Source: Bradyrhizobium prioriisuperbiae
Lineage (GTDB): Bacteria > Pseudomonadota > Alphaproteobacteria > Rhizobiales > Xanthobacteraceae
Length of the DNA: 64,000 bases
Assembly (NCBI RefSeq): GCF_032397745.1
Contig: NZ_CP135921.1
Location: 124,001-188,000, forward strand
Reading direction: 5' to 3'
Under the pieces are notes generated by a model. That model did not search any database. It had not been told where the DNA came from and saw only the letters and a list, made by a program, of their open reading frames with translations. The translations under genes and the position numbers were made by a program. Shown here in pieces: positions 25,072-36,428 of the stretch. The number at the start of each line of letters is the position of its first letter. The first letter of the stretch is position 1.

Positions 25072-25926
25072 TTACCGATGCTCGCGAAACGCCGCGGCGA
25101 TGGTGCGCAGCGCGCCGCGCGAGCGCGTATCGGTGAGGGTCGAATGCAGCACCACGGTGGATGGTGGCAGCGACGGCAGGCCCAGCCGTTCGCCGACTTC
25201 CACCGTGCCGACCGGCGCGACGCGATGCGCCAGCGCCGCAACGGCAAGACCGGCTGACGCCGCGGCCGCAACTGCGGCCGTACCACCGCCAACGAAAACT
25301 TCAGCCCAGCCGATGCCGGCGGCATCGAGCTTGCGCATCGCGATATTGCGCACGCCGCAGGACGGCGCCAGCGACGCCAGCCGCACCGGATCGCCTTGGC
25401 GGCGTTCGAAGCCGGGCGCGGCGAACCAGCCGAAACGCTCCCGCGCCAGCACCTCGCCGTCGCGGCGATCATCCTCGCGCCGCACGATCACCGCATCCAG
25501 CGTGCCGCGATCGAACGCATCGAGCAGCGCCCGCGAGGCGCCGATCTCGACCGTGATGATCAGCGATGGATCATAACCGTGCAGCCGCGCCAGCAGTGCC
25601 GGCAATTCGGGTCCGGCCACATGATCGCTGATGCCGAGGGAAAAGCCCTGCGGCTCGGACGACAGTCCGGCCACCGCACGTTCATGAGCGGCAATGAAAT
25701 CCCGCGCCACATCGAGGAAAGCAGCGCCGCGCGCCGACAACCGCACCGAGCGCGGCGTGCGCTCGATCAACTTGTGGCCGAGCCGCTCTTCCAGCCGCTT
25801 CAATTTCACGCTGACCGCGGCCTGCGAGGTGTCGAGCGCTTCGGCCGCGCGGGTGAAGCTTTGCAGATCGGCCACCAGCACAAACGCCTGCACCGCATCG
25901 ACATCCAGGGAGGTCATCTCAAGCAT
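25072..25926 (-). CDS. LysR-family transcriptional regulator
   Basis: 284 residues. N-terminal helix-turn-helix: VQAFVLVADLQSFTRAAEAL, DTSQAAVSVKLKRLEERLGH, then ERTPRSVRLSARGAAFL. The effector domain is shorter than average and Ala-rich (GGGTAAVAAAASAGLAVAAL). It is transcribed away from the amidase gene, with nested palindromes between the two (25928-25973), and so most likely controls the amidase-MFS pair and itself. The co-inducer is unknown but may be an amide. Confidence 0.88.
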   Translation of the reverse strand: MLEMTSLDVDAVQAFVLVADLQSFTRAAEALDTSQAAVSVKLKRLEERLGHKLIERTPRSVRLSARGAAFLDVARDFIAAHERAVAGLSSEPQGFSLGISDHVAGPELPALLARLHGYDPSLIITVEIGASRALLDAFDRGTLDAVIVRREDDRRDGEVLARERFGWFAAPGFERRQGDPVRLASLAPSCGVRNIAMRKLDAAGIGWAEVFVGGGTAAVAAAASAGLAVAALAHRVAPVGTVEVGERLGLPSLPPSTVVLHSTLTDTRSRGALRTIAAAFREHR

Positions 25927-25927
25927 T

Positions 25928-25973
25928 CCATATTGTTATCTCTGATATAGAAATGGATATCATTTCAATATGG
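25928..25973. promoter_or_regulatory. Nested palindromes, likely LysR operator
   Basis: Outer arms CCATATTG (25928-25935) and CAATATGG (25966-25973) match perfectly. Inside them TGATAT and ATATCA flank an 8-base spacer. The block abuts the LysR start and lies about 85 bases ahead of the amidase start. Two dyads in tandem suit a LysR tetramer. Confidence 0.55.
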
Positions 25974-26058
25974 TCAAGCCCTCACTAGCTTCGCCCTCAC
26001 CACCCTTGCATGCCGCCCGGCCGATCGCCGCGGCAGCCGGCTTTTGATGAGGACGACC

Positions 26059-27465
26059 ATGACCGATCTGCCCTACGCCACCCTGCTCGAGACCTCCGAT
26101 GCGCTGAAGGCACGCAAGATCTCCCCGACGGAACTGACCCGCGCCATGCTGGATCGCATCGCGCGCCTCGAGCCGCAGTTGCATTCCTACGCCACCGTCA
26201 CAGCCGAGCATGCGATGGCGCAAGCAGCAATCGCCGAGGCAGAGATCAACAAGGGTATCAGTCGCGGACCGCTGCACGGCGTGCCGGTGGCGGTGAAGGA
26301 CATCTGCGATACGGCAGGGATTGTCACGGCCGCGGGCATGCCTGTTCATGCCAGCCGTGTGCCGGCCCAGGACTCCACCGTGGTGAAGAGGCTGGCGGAT
26401 GCCGGCGCGGTGCTGCTCGGCAAGCTGCAGCTCACCGAAGGCGCATTCGCCAAACATCATCCGACGATCACGCCGCCGCGCAATCCCTGGAATGCGGACT
26501 ATCATGCGGGCGCGTCGTCCAGCGGTTCAGGCGTGGCCACGGCCGCCGGGCTCTGCTTCGGCGCACTTGGCAGCGACACCGGCGGCTCGATCCGCTTTCC
26601 AGCATCGGCCAACGGCATCACCGGCTTGAAACCAACATGGGGCCGCGTCAGCCGTCACGGCGTGTTCGCACTCGCCGGCAGTCTCGATCATATCGGCCCG
26701 ATGACCCGCAGCGCCGCTGATGCCGGCGCCATGCTCGGCGCCATCGCCGGCCGCGATCCGAACGATCCGACGACACTCGGCGCGCCGGTGCCGGACTATC
26801 TCGCCGGCCTCGGCAGCAAATTGCGCGGCCTGCGGATCGGCATCGACACGACCTACAACGAGACCAACGTCGACGCCGACATCGTCGCGACCGTGCGCGA
26901 TGCGCGTTTGGTGCTGGAGGAGCTCGGTGCCAGCATCAAGCATGTGACATTGCCAGATCCGGCAGCCGTGATGGCGGCGTGGGGCCCCTGCTGTTCGGTG
27001 GAAACGGCCATCGTCCATGAGACGACCTATCCCTCCCGCGCGTCGGAGTACGGGCCGCCGGACTCCGGCACCATCGCCGGCCTGATCGAGGCCGGCCGCA
27101 GCGTGACCGCACGCGAATTGATGGCGGCGCAACAGGCTCGCCTCGCGTTCAGTGGCGCGCTGGCGCTGCTGTTTGCCGACATCGACCTGCTGCTGATCCC
27201 GACCCAGCCGCTCGCCGACTTCACGGTGGCACAAGAGGCCGAGCTGTTCGCCGAGCCGGAGGGACTTGCCGCCTTCTTGCGTTACGTCACGCCGTTCGAC
27301 ATGTCCGGCAGCCCGACCATCACCCTGCCAGGTGGCTTCACGGGGAGAGGCCTGCTGCTGTCGTTCCAACTGGTGGGGCGGCATCTTGAAGAGGCGCTGC
27401 TGGTGCAGGCCGGCCACGCCTTTCAGCAGGCGACCGACTGGCATCGTCGCCATCCCGCGCTTTGA
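26059..27465 (+). CDS. Amidase-signature family hydrolase
   Basis: About 468 residues from the ATG at 26059, with GAGGA five bases upstream. The Ser-cisSer-Lys triad is visible: Lys 80 in GVPVAVKD, serines in GASSSGSG (151-158; the usual family sequence is GGSSGGSG), and Ser 177 in DTGGSIRFP. It hydrolyses a carbon-nitrogen amide bond, releasing ammonia and an acid; it looks like the AmdA/GatA-like amidases rather than a tRNA amidotransferase subunit, because no GatB/GatC partner is present. It is followed after 17 bases by an MFS permease gene, probably in one transcript. The substrate is unknown. Confidence 0.88.
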   Translation: MTDLPYATLLETSDALKARKISPTELTRAMLDRIARLEPQLHSYATVTAEHAMAQAAIAEAEINKGISRGPLHGVPVAVKDICDTAGIVTAAGMPVHASRVPAQDSTVVKRLADAGAVLLGKLQLTEGAFAKHHPTITPPRNPWNADYHAGASSSGSGVATAAGLCFGALGSDTGGSIRFPASANGITGLKPTWGRVSRHGVFALAGSLDHIGPMTRSAADAGAMLGAIAGRDPNDPTTLGAPVPDYLAGLGSKLRGLRIGIDTTYNETNVDADIVATVRDARLVLEELGASIKHVTLPDPAAVMAAWGPCCSVETAIVHETTYPSRASEYGPPDSGTIAGLIEAGRSVTARELMAAQQARLAFSGALALLFADIDLLLIPTQPLADFTVAQEAELFAEPEGLAAFLRYVTPFDMSGSPTITLPGGFTGRGLLLSFQLVGRHLEEALLVQAGHAFQQATDWHRRHPAL

Positions 27466-27482
27466 GCCGACGGGAGCGAGTC

Positions 27483-28919
27483 ATGACTGTTGCAGATATC
27501 GAACAGGCCGCATCCAACATTGCGGCCCCGCCAGCCGGCGATCCGCGACGCTGGTTTGCGTTGCCGGTGCTGTTGACCGGCGCGTTCCTGCCGATCCTGG
27601 ATTTCAACGTGGTGAACCTGGCGCTGCCGGAGATTCGGGCCAATCTCGGCGCCACAGCGAGCGACATCCAGTTCGTGATCTCGGCCTATGCCGCCACCTA
27701 TGCGGTGTTCCTGATCACCGGCGGCCGGCTCGGCGACTGGCTGGGGCGCAAGCAGATGTTCATGACGGGTGTTGCCGGCTTCACCATGGCGTCGGTGCTG
27801 TGCGGTTTCGCATGGTCACCACACGTGCTGATTGCCGGTCGCATCCTGCAGGGCCTCACCGCTACCATCATGGCGCCGCAGGTGCTGGCCTCGATCCGGG
27901 TGTTGTTTCCGCCTGCGGAGCAGGGCCGCGCGCTGGCGCTCTATGGCGCCACCTTCGGCCTCGCCAACATCGTCGGCCAGATCCTCGGCGGCGTGCTGGT
28001 GTCGGCGCATCCGCTGGGCTTCTCCTGGCAGGCCATCTTCCTGATCAACATTCCGATTGGGCTGGTGGCTTTTGTCGGCGGCCTGCTGTTCCTCGGCGAC
28101 TCGCGGGCCGATCACGCCCAGCGGCTCGATCTCGGCGGCGTGCTGCTGCTGTCGGTGACCCTCGGCCTGCTGGTCTATCCGCTGGTCGAAGGACGCGAAA
28201 GCGGATGGCCGACCTGGATCGTTGCCATGTTGCTGGTTTCGCCGGTGGCGCTTGTCGCCTTCATATGGTTTGAGCGGCGATTGAGCCGGCGCGGCGGCGC
28301 ACCACTGGTGGAGCTGGCGCTGTTTCGCAATGGCGGCTTTGTGCTGGGCGTGCTGATGGCGCTGGCGCTGTATCTGCTGTCGTCATTTTATCTCACCTTC
28401 GCGGTGTATCTGCAGAATGGCCTGCACATGACGCCACGCGACGCCGGCTTTGCCACACTGCCCTATGCGATCGGATATTTCCTCGCATCGCTGGTCTCGG
28501 CGTCGATCATGCAGCGCCTCGGCGGCAAGGCCCTGACCCTGGGATTCGCGCTGCAGGTGATCGGCTTCGGCGCGGTTGCGCTCACGGTCGATGGCCGGCT
28601 TTCGGGCAGCCTGTTGCCCGGCCTGGTCTGCGCAGGGCTCGGTTTCGGCATCGTGATGCCGATGGTGATCAAGGTGGTGATCGGCAACGTGGACCCGCGC
28701 CACGCCGGCCTCGCCTCGGGCATCGCGATCTCGACCTTCCAGATCGCCTCCGCGCTCGGCATCGCTGTCATCGGCGGCGTGTTCTATAGCGTGCTGGGTG
28801 ATCGCCCGGACGCCAACACTTACGCCCAGGCCTTTGCCGTGGCGCTCGGCTGCAATGTCGCCGTCCTGGCGCTGGGAGGTGTCCTGTCGCTGTGGTTGCG
28901 CAGCGACACCAGATCATGA
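27483..28919 (+). CDS. MFS transporter, DHA2 (14-helix) type
   Basis: About 478 residues from the ATG at 27483 (MTVADIEQAASN), with GGGAGC upstream; an earlier start overlaps the amidase end. Helix 1 carries LLTGAFLPILDFNVVNLALP, and motif A appears as GGRLGDWLGRKQMFM. It resembles drug-efflux DHA2 proteins, but it probably moves the amidase substrate or product, given the shared transcript. It ends 48 bases from the convergent YdeP-like gene, with a strong hairpin between. Confidence 0.87.
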   Translation: MTVADIEQAASNIAAPPAGDPRRWFALPVLLTGAFLPILDFNVVNLALPEIRANLGATASDIQFVISAYAATYAVFLITGGRLGDWLGRKQMFMTGVAGFTMASVLCGFAWSPHVLIAGRILQGLTATIMAPQVLASIRVLFPPAEQGRALALYGATFGLANIVGQILGGVLVSAHPLGFSWQAIFLINIPIGLVAFVGGLLFLGDSRADHAQRLDLGGVLLLSVTLGLLVYPLVEGRESGWPTWIVAMLLVSPVALVAFIWFERRLSRRGGAPLVELALFRNGGFVLGVLMALALYLLSSFYLTFAVYLQNGLHMTPRDAGFATLPYAIGYFLASLVSASIMQRLGGKALTLGFALQVIGFGAVALTVDGRLSGSLLPGLVCAGLGFGIVMPMVIKVVIGNVDPRHAGLASGIAISTFQIASALGIAVIGGVFYSVLGDRPDANTYAQAFAVALGCNVAVLALGGVLSLWLRSDTRS

Positions 28920-28923
28920 CCCG

Positions 28924-28961
28924 CCGGCGCGACGGGCTTCGCGTGATCGCCGTCGCGCCGG
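28924..28961. terminator. Strong bidirectional hairpin between convergent genes
   Basis: CCGGCGCGACGG (28924-28935) pairs perfectly with CCGTCGCGCCGG (28950-28961) around a 14-base loop. It lies between the MFS gene and the YdeP-like gene, both ending here. There is no T-tract, so it may work with Rho or as a barrier to exonuclease. Confidence 0.6.
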
Positions 28962-28966
28962 TAACG

Positions 28967-31273
<2,307 letters not shown>

Positions 31274-31474
31274 GGTTACGCCAAGGCGATGCCGAAATCC
31301 GCCGCACGGCCCGTCGCAAGCGACGCAACTGGACCGGAAACATGTTTTCCATCCAGAGCCGGGCGGCGTCCCACCATCGGAAATTAAGCCCGCCCCATCA
31401 AGTAAACTTGCGTTTAATTGCCGGCAGGCGCCTGGCCGAAAGACCGGATGAAAAATTGCGCAAGCGGCGCCAGT

Positions 31475-32569
31475 TCAGCGGCTGCGGCTGAGCCAGCGCT
31501 GGGTGGGGAACAGCCGCACATTCCAGCGCCGCGCGATCGTGCCCCAGACGCCCCTGGGCATGAACAGCATGATCAGGATCGCGAGCGCGCCGAGCACGAC
31601 GAGATAGAGACTGCCGTATTGCGCGAGGTAGGTGATGAGCCCCCACAGCAGCAGCACGCCCAGCATCGGCCCTTCGATGGTGCGCACACCGCCGATCACC
31701 ACGATGAAGATCACATAAGCCGTCCAATCGGTGACACTGAAGGCAGCGTCGGGCGAGATCCGCGCCTTCTGCAGGTAGACCAGCGCGCCGACCATCCCGG
31801 TGGCGAAGGCAACGATCACCCACAGGGCGTAACGAATGCGGCCGGTACGCACACCGACACTGCGCGCCGCCAGCGCGTTGTCGCGGCTGGCGGCGAGTGC
31901 CAGCCCCATGCGCGAGCGCACGAAGCCATAGATCGCGAGCGTCACCACCACGACAAGCAGAAGTGCCAGCCAATAGATCAGCACGTCGCGTGCCGCCGCC
32001 GGGCGCAGGCCAAACAGCGCCTGCACCCACTTCACCCCGATCATCTGCGATAGCTCCGCCGGCGAGATCGACATGCCGGTGCCGCCACCGAGCGACTTGA
32101 CCTGTGCGCAGACCAGCCGCAGCGCTTCCGTCGCCACCCAGCTGCCGATCGCGAAATACGGTCCCTCCAGGCGGAACAGCAGCGGCCCCAGCGCCGCGGC
32201 GACCACCGCTGCAAAAATGCCGGCCAGCGGCACGGCCAACACCGGATCGAAACCGAGCGTCACGACGGCAGCAAACAGTGTATAGGCGCCGAGCCCGACA
32301 AAAGCCTGCTGCCCGACCGACACCAGGCCGCCCCAGCCGGCCAGCACATTCCACAGCTGCGCGAGCGCCAGCATGGTGAAAACAAAGATCAGATCCTGGA
32401 TCAGGTTGCGCGAGGCGACGATCGGCAGCAGCGCCAATGCGATGACGATGGCAAAACCGACCAGTGCCGCGGCGCGCGACAGCGTCGTGCCGACGTGCAC
32501 CACCCAGATGGTGGGCTTAAGGATCTTGTCGTTGAGGGCGGCCGGCATGGGCACGCTGTCGACGGTCAT
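31475..32569 (-). CDS. Branched-chain-type ABC transporter permease (LivM-like)
   Basis: About 364 residues from the ATG at 32567-32569 (MTVDSVPMPAAL), which overlaps the LivH-like stop by ATGA. Nine or so membrane helices (IVIALALLPIVASRNLIQDL, LWNVLAGWGGLVSVGQQAFV) and the permease loop GGVRTIEGPMLGVLLLWGLI fit LivM. It is the last gene of the transporter block at the end of the hydroxyquinol operon and forms the membrane channel with LivH, energised by LivG/LivF. It probably imports an aromatic acid or phenol rather than amino acids. Confidence 0.9.
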   Translation of the reverse strand: MTVDSVPMPAALNDKILKPTIWVVHVGTTLSRAAALVGFAIVIALALLPIVASRNLIQDLIFVFTMLALAQLWNVLAGWGGLVSVGQQAFVGLGAYTLFAAVVTLGFDPVLAVPLAGIFAAVVAAALGPLLFRLEGPYFAIGSWVATEALRLVCAQVKSLGGGTGMSISPAELSQMIGVKWVQALFGLRPAAARDVLIYWLALLLVVVVTLAIYGFVRSRMGLALAASRDNALAARSVGVRTGRIRYALWVIVAFATGMVGALVYLQKARISPDAAFSVTDWTAYVIFIVVIGGVRTIEGPMLGVLLLWGLITYLAQYGSLYLVVLGALAILIMLFMPRGVWGTIARRWNVRLFPTQRWLSRSR

Positions 32570-33432
32570 GGGCGCCTCGACGGGAAAAGTCCGTGCGGTC
32601 GCACCATCAGCACCGCGAGAAAGGCAAGATGTCCGGCCAGGATCTGCCACTCCGGATTGATCCGTGCGCCGATGGTCTGCGCCAACCCGAGCACGATGCC
32701 GCCAGCCAGCGTACCCCACAGGCTGCCAAGGCCGCCGATGATCACGGCCTCGAAAGCATAGAGCAGCCGCGCCGGACCGATCGAGGGATCGAAGTTGGCG
32801 CGGATGCCGAAGGTGATCGCCGCGATCACCGATACCGCCAGCGATAGTCCCACCGCGACGGCATAGACATTACGTTCGTTGACGCCCATCAGCTGTGCGA
32901 TCGCCGGATTGTCCGCAGTGGCGCGGAACGCGCGTCCCAGCGACGTGCGATAGAACACGAGCTGCAGCAGCGCCACCGCCGCGATCGCCGTCACCAGTGC
33001 GACCAGCGGCGCCAGCCCCACACTGAGCCCCGGTGCGAGTGTCACCGAGGACGATTCAAACAGCCCCGCTTGCAGACGGCGGCTATCGGCGCCATAGCCG
33101 AGCAACAGCCCGTTCTGGATCACGATGGACAACCCGAACGTCACCAGCAGCGGCGGCAGAATGTCGTCACCGAGCACCCGCTCCAGCACCAGGCGCTGCA
33201 GCAGGAAACCGAGAATGAACATCGCGACGATCACCAGCAGCGCCGCCACGACCAGCGGCAGGCCGAGCGCGGTGGTGATGCTGAGCACCAGATAGGCTGC
33301 AAGCAGAATGAGATCGCCGTGGGCGAGATTGACCAGGCGCATGATGCCGAAGATCAGCGACAGCCCCAGCGCAAACAGCGCATAGACTCCGCCGAGCAGC
33401 ACGCCTTCGATGATGGTGTCCAGTCCGGTCAT
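32566..33432 (-). CDS. Branched-chain-type ABC transporter permease (LivH-like)
   Basis: About 288 residues from the ATG at 33430-33432 (MTGLDTIIEGVLLGGVYALF), placed seven bases after the LivF-like stop. LivH signatures: ALGLSLIFGIMRLVNLAHGD near the N-terminus and AFEAVIIGGLGSLWGTLAGG near the end. Eight membrane helices. It pairs with LivM; the ATGA overlap with it shows translational coupling. A longer reading to 33486 adds a tail not seen in the family. Confidence 0.9.
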   Translation of the reverse strand: MTGLDTIIEGVLLGGVYALFALGLSLIFGIMRLVNLAHGDLILLAAYLVLSITTALGLPLVVAALLVIVAMFILGFLLQRLVLERVLGDDILPPLLVTFGLSIVIQNGLLLGYGADSRRLQAGLFESSSVTLAPGLSVGLAPLVALVTAIAAVALLQLVFYRTSLGRAFRATADNPAIAQLMGVNERNVYAVAVGLSLAVSVIAAITFGIRANFDPSIGPARLLYAFEAVIIGGLGSLWGTLAGGIVLGLAQTIGARINPEWQILAGHLAFLAVLMVRPHGLFPSRRP

Positions 33433-33439
33433 CGTGTCC

Positions 33440-34144
33440 TCATGCTCCGAAATAGGCGTCGCGGATCGCATTCTGATCCACATCACCGGGACGCCCCTGC
33501 AGCGTTACCCGGCCCTCCTGCAGGCAGTAAAAACGATCGGTCGCGCGTAGCGCCCGGGCAATGTCCTGCTCCACCACCACAATGGCGGTGCCGGTCTCGC
33601 GGATTTTCGGCAGCATGCGGTAGATGTCTTCCACGATGATCGGCGCGAGCCCGAGGCTGATCTCGTCACACAGCAGCACCGAGGGGTTCGACATCAGCGC
33701 ACGGCCGATCGCCACCATCTGCTGCTGGCCGCCCGAGAGCACGGTCACCGTGCTGCGCCGGCGCTGCTCCAGCACCGGGAACATCCGGTAGACGGCCGTA
33801 AGATCCCAGGGCGTGGTGCGCTCGCCGCCATAGGCGCCGATCAGGAGATTTTCCTCGACATTGAGTGAGGGAAACAGCTGACGCCCTTCCGGCACCAGCG
33901 CAAGCCCTAGTCGCACGATCTGCGCGGCGGGGCTGTTGCCGATAGCGCGGCCACCAAGCCGAATGGCGTCTGGCTGGTTACGCACCAGTCCCGCCAACGA
34001 TTTTAGGAAAGTGGATTTGCCGGCGCCGTTGGCGCCGATCACTGCCACGGCTTCGCCCTGCTTCAACTCGAAATCGATGCCGAACAGAGCCTGGAAATCG
34101 CCGTAGAATGCATCGAGCGCCGTGACCTCGAGCAGCCTGGTCAT
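33440..34144 (-). CDS. Branched-chain-type ABC transporter ATPase (LivF-like)
   Basis: 234 residues. Walker A GANGAGKSTF (about 37-46), Q-loop LVPEGRQLFPSLNVEENLLI, signature TVLSGGQQQMVAIGRALMS, Walker B VLLCDEISLGLAP, and a final switch His replaced by IVVVEQDIARAL, as in LivF proteins. It overlaps the LivG-like stop by ATGA. It powers uptake for the hydroxyquinol operon. Confidence 0.92.
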   Translation of the reverse strand: MTRLLEVTALDAFYGDFQALFGIDFELKQGEAVAVIGANGAGKSTFLKSLAGLVRNQPDAIRLGGRAIGNSPAAQIVRLGLALVPEGRQLFPSLNVEENLLIGAYGGERTTPWDLTAVYRMFPVLEQRRRSTVTVLSGGQQQMVAIGRALMSNPSVLLCDEISLGLAPIIVEDIYRMLPKIRETGTAIVVVEQDIARALRATDRFYCLQEGRVTLQGRPGDVDQNAIRDAYFGA

Positions 34145-34854
34145 GCCGGCACGCCCATGTAGATGGTCTGCACCTCGCGCGAACGCATCACCTCAGTGGG
34201 GACGCCCTGCGCCACCACCCGGCCGAAATCCAGCACCATCAGCCGCTCGACCACCGCCAGCAGCGCATGCACCACATGTTCGATCCAGATAATGCCCGTG
34301 CCTTCCGCATGAATGCTGCGGATGGTTTCAACCAGTTCATGGCATTCCGCATCGGTCAGCCCGCCCGCGATCTCGTCAAGCAGCAGCGTGCGCGGTTTGG
34401 TGGCGAGCGCACGTGCCAGCTCCAGCCGCTTGCGATCGAGCAACGGCAGGCTGCCGGCGAGGCGGTTGGCCTTTGCTTCGAGACCCGTGAGCGCCAGCGT
34501 CCGTCCACAATGCTGCACAGCGTCCGCTTCCGACAGGCCACCGCCGAACAACGCGGCCACCGACAGATTCTCGAACACCGAGAGATGATCGAACGGCAGC
34601 GGGATCTGGAACGAACGGCCGATGCCGGCACGGCAGCGCGCCTCCGGCGAAAGTTTGGTGATGTCGGTGCCATCGAGCACGATGCGGCCGGTGTCCGGCC
34701 GCAGCATTCCGGTGATCAGGTTGAACAGGCTCGACTTGCCAGCGCCATTCGGCCCGATCACGCCAAGCGCCTCGCCAGGCGCAAGCGTAAGGTCGATCTT
34801 GTCGGCGACAACAATGGCGCCGAAGGATTTCGAGACCGCGGTGAGTTCGAGCAT
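34141..34854 (-). CDS. Branched-chain-type ABC transporter ATPase (LivG-like)
   Basis: About 237 residues from MLELTAVSKSFG (ATG 34852-34854); an upstream start at 34881 is possible because the SD here is weak. Walker A GPNGAGKSSLFN, Q-loop RSFQIPLPFDHLSVFENLSV, a slightly degenerate signature GSLPLLDRKRLELARALATK (LSGG replaced, as in LivG proteins), Walker B LLLDEIAGGLTD, and switch His in IWIEHVVHALL. It is separated from the receptor gene upstream by 190 bases that include a long repeat, the largest gap inside this operon. Confidence 0.91.
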   Translation of the reverse strand: MLELTAVSKSFGAIVVADKIDLTLAPGEALGVIGPNGAGKSSLFNLITGMLRPDTGRIVLDGTDITKLSPEARCRAGIGRSFQIPLPFDHLSVFENLSVAALFGGGLSEADAVQHCGRTLALTGLEAKANRLAGSLPLLDRKRLELARALATKPRTLLLDEIAGGLTDAECHELVETIRSIHAEGTGIIWIEHVVHALLAVVERLMVLDFGRVVAQGVPTEVMRSREVQTIYMGVPA

Positions 34855-34900
34855 GGGTGTCACCACAAACCATGCCGCCAACGGATGCGAAGCACATCCT

Positions 34901-35005
34901 CACTCTCAGCGTCATACGCGGGCTTGACCCGCGTATCCAGCTTCGCCTCCGCAAGGCAGGAAGCAAGCTGGATTGCCGGGTCAAGCCCGGCAATGACGCA
35001 GAGTG
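34901..35005. repeat. Long intergenic palindromic repeat, type 2, copy 1
   Basis: CACTCTCAGCGTCAT at the left end pairs with ATGACGCAGAGTG at the right. Inside are smaller stem-loops (ATACGCGGGCTTGACCCGCG; TTGCCGGGTCAAGCCCGGCA). A second element of the same plan is at 50678-50783. This copy lies between the receptor and LivG genes, inside an operon. Confidence 0.75.
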
Positions 35006-35044
35006 AACCAAGAAGCACCGGTATCCGCGCAGCGTGGGACATCT

Positions 35045-36370
35045 CTAACTCAACGCCTGCATCTCGCCACCAAGCGGAATCTGCGTCGCCTGCTTGTTCT
35101 CGGTGATCACCATGTCGTACTTGTCGCCGTTGAGCCGCCACTGGCCGCCGACCAGCGGCGTCTTGGCGATATTCTTCGCGGCAAACGGCGGCACCTTGTC
35201 GGAGCCGAACGCCACCTCGCCGACGACGGTGTCGAGCCTGGTCGCACCGATCGCCTTCGCCAGCGCCGCGCCATCAGTTGGATCGCTCGACCGCCTGATG
35301 GCATCGACGGCGACCTCGAACAGCGAATGCACAAAGCCGATCGGCTGGGTCCACTGCTTGCCAGAGGCCTGCTCGTAGCCTTTGGCGAGATCGGTCGCGC
35401 TGACGCCATTCAAGCTCGACTTGTAGGGATGCTTCGGCGTCCACCAGACCTCGGTGGAGATATTGTGGCCGCCCTTGCCCAGCGCCTGCACCGTGGTGGG
35501 AAACAGCAGCGCCTTCGCCACCGACACCACCTTGGGCTTGAGGCCCTTCTGGCGCGATTGATTCCAGAAGGTAGTGAAATCCGGCGGGATGATCACGCCG
35601 GTGACAATCTCGGCATCGGCGCCGCGGAATGCCGCGATCTGCGAACTAAAATCGTCGGTCAGGTTCTGGAAGCGACCGGGATCGGTCAGCTTGAAGCCCT
35701 GCTTGGCCAGCACCGGCGGGAAGCCGATGGTGCCGTCGCCCCAGGCATTGCCGTCGGCATCGTTGGGAAACAGTGCGCCGACCGACTTGTTGGTCGTCAC
35801 CTGGTTCCACATCCCGGTAAACACACCGATGACGTCTTCCAGCCCCCAGAAATAGTGGAAGGTGTAATCGAACGGCTTCCAGCTTTTCGGATCCGCCGGA
35901 TTGGCCTGCCGACCAATGAAATTGGTCTGCCACGGCGCGACGCTGGAGATACAAGGCACCTGTTCCAGTTCGCACTGGGTCGCCACCGGATTGTTGGTCT
36001 CGGGCGTGGCGCCGACCGCGATCAGCGCGACGTTGTCGCGGGTGATCAGCTCCTTCGCGACTTCGGCGGCGCGGTTCGGATTCGACTGGCTGTCCTTGGT
36101 GACGACCTCGACAGGATAGGTCTGCGATCCGACCTTGATGCCATCCTTGATGAACTTGCGGAATTCACCGAGCACAAAATCGTCGGCCTCGGCAAAGGCG
36201 GCCAGCGGGCCGCTCTTCGGCGAGACATAACCGATCTTGATCGGCTTGGTGGCCGCCCGCACCGCCGGCGCGAACAACGGCAGCGTGCCGGTTGCCACCG
36301 CACCTCCGGCAAGGGACTGCAGCACGCGGCGGCGACTCACACCTGTCATGTTCTGGAATTGCCTGCTCAT
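35045..36370 (-). CDS. Branched-chain-type ABC transporter substrate-binding protein
   Basis: 441 residues from the ATG at 36368-36370, with GGAGGG five bases upstream. A Tat signal, SRRRVLQSLAGGAVATGTLP followed by LFAPAVRA, sends it to the periplasm. The mature part is a type I periplasmic-binding fold: PIKIGYVSPKSGPLAAFAEA, VALIAVGATPETNNPVATQC and GIPPDFTTFWNQSRQKGL-like lobes. It is the receptor for the LivHMGF importer just downstream and sits right behind the flavin hydroxylase gene. The ligand is probably the aromatic substrate of the operon (a dihydroxybenzene or its acid), an inference from position. Confidence 0.88.
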   Translation of the reverse strand: MSRQFQNMTGVSRRRVLQSLAGGAVATGTLPLFAPAVRAATKPIKIGYVSPKSGPLAAFAEADDFVLGEFRKFIKDGIKVGSQTYPVEVVTKDSQSNPNRAAEVAKELITRDNVALIAVGATPETNNPVATQCELEQVPCISSVAPWQTNFIGRQANPADPKSWKPFDYTFHYFWGLEDVIGVFTGMWNQVTTNKSVGALFPNDADGNAWGDGTIGFPPVLAKQGFKLTDPGRFQNLTDDFSSQIAAFRGADAEIVTGVIIPPDFTTFWNQSRQKGLKPKVVSVAKALLFPTTVQALGKGGHNISTEVWWTPKHPYKSSLNGVSATDLAKGYEQASGKQWTQPIGFVHSLFEVAVDAIRRSSDPTDGAALAKAIGATRLDTVVGEVAFGSDKVPPFAAKNIAKTPLVGGQWRLNGDKYDMVITENKQATQIPLGGEMQALS

Positions 36371-36428
36371 GATTCCCTCCTTGCTGGTGCGCCGGTTCAT
36401 GGCCGGCCGCTGTTCATTTCCAATTCGT

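Noticed and set aside
28924..28961. The strong hairpin as a coding or RNA-gene element
   Set aside because: It sits exactly between two convergent stops and has no sign of a longer structured RNA, so it is treated as a terminator.
32570..32719. Longer N-terminus for the LivM-like gene
   Set aside because: The extra 50 residues are Arg-rich and overlap livH; the ATGA overlap at 32566-32569 marks the true start.
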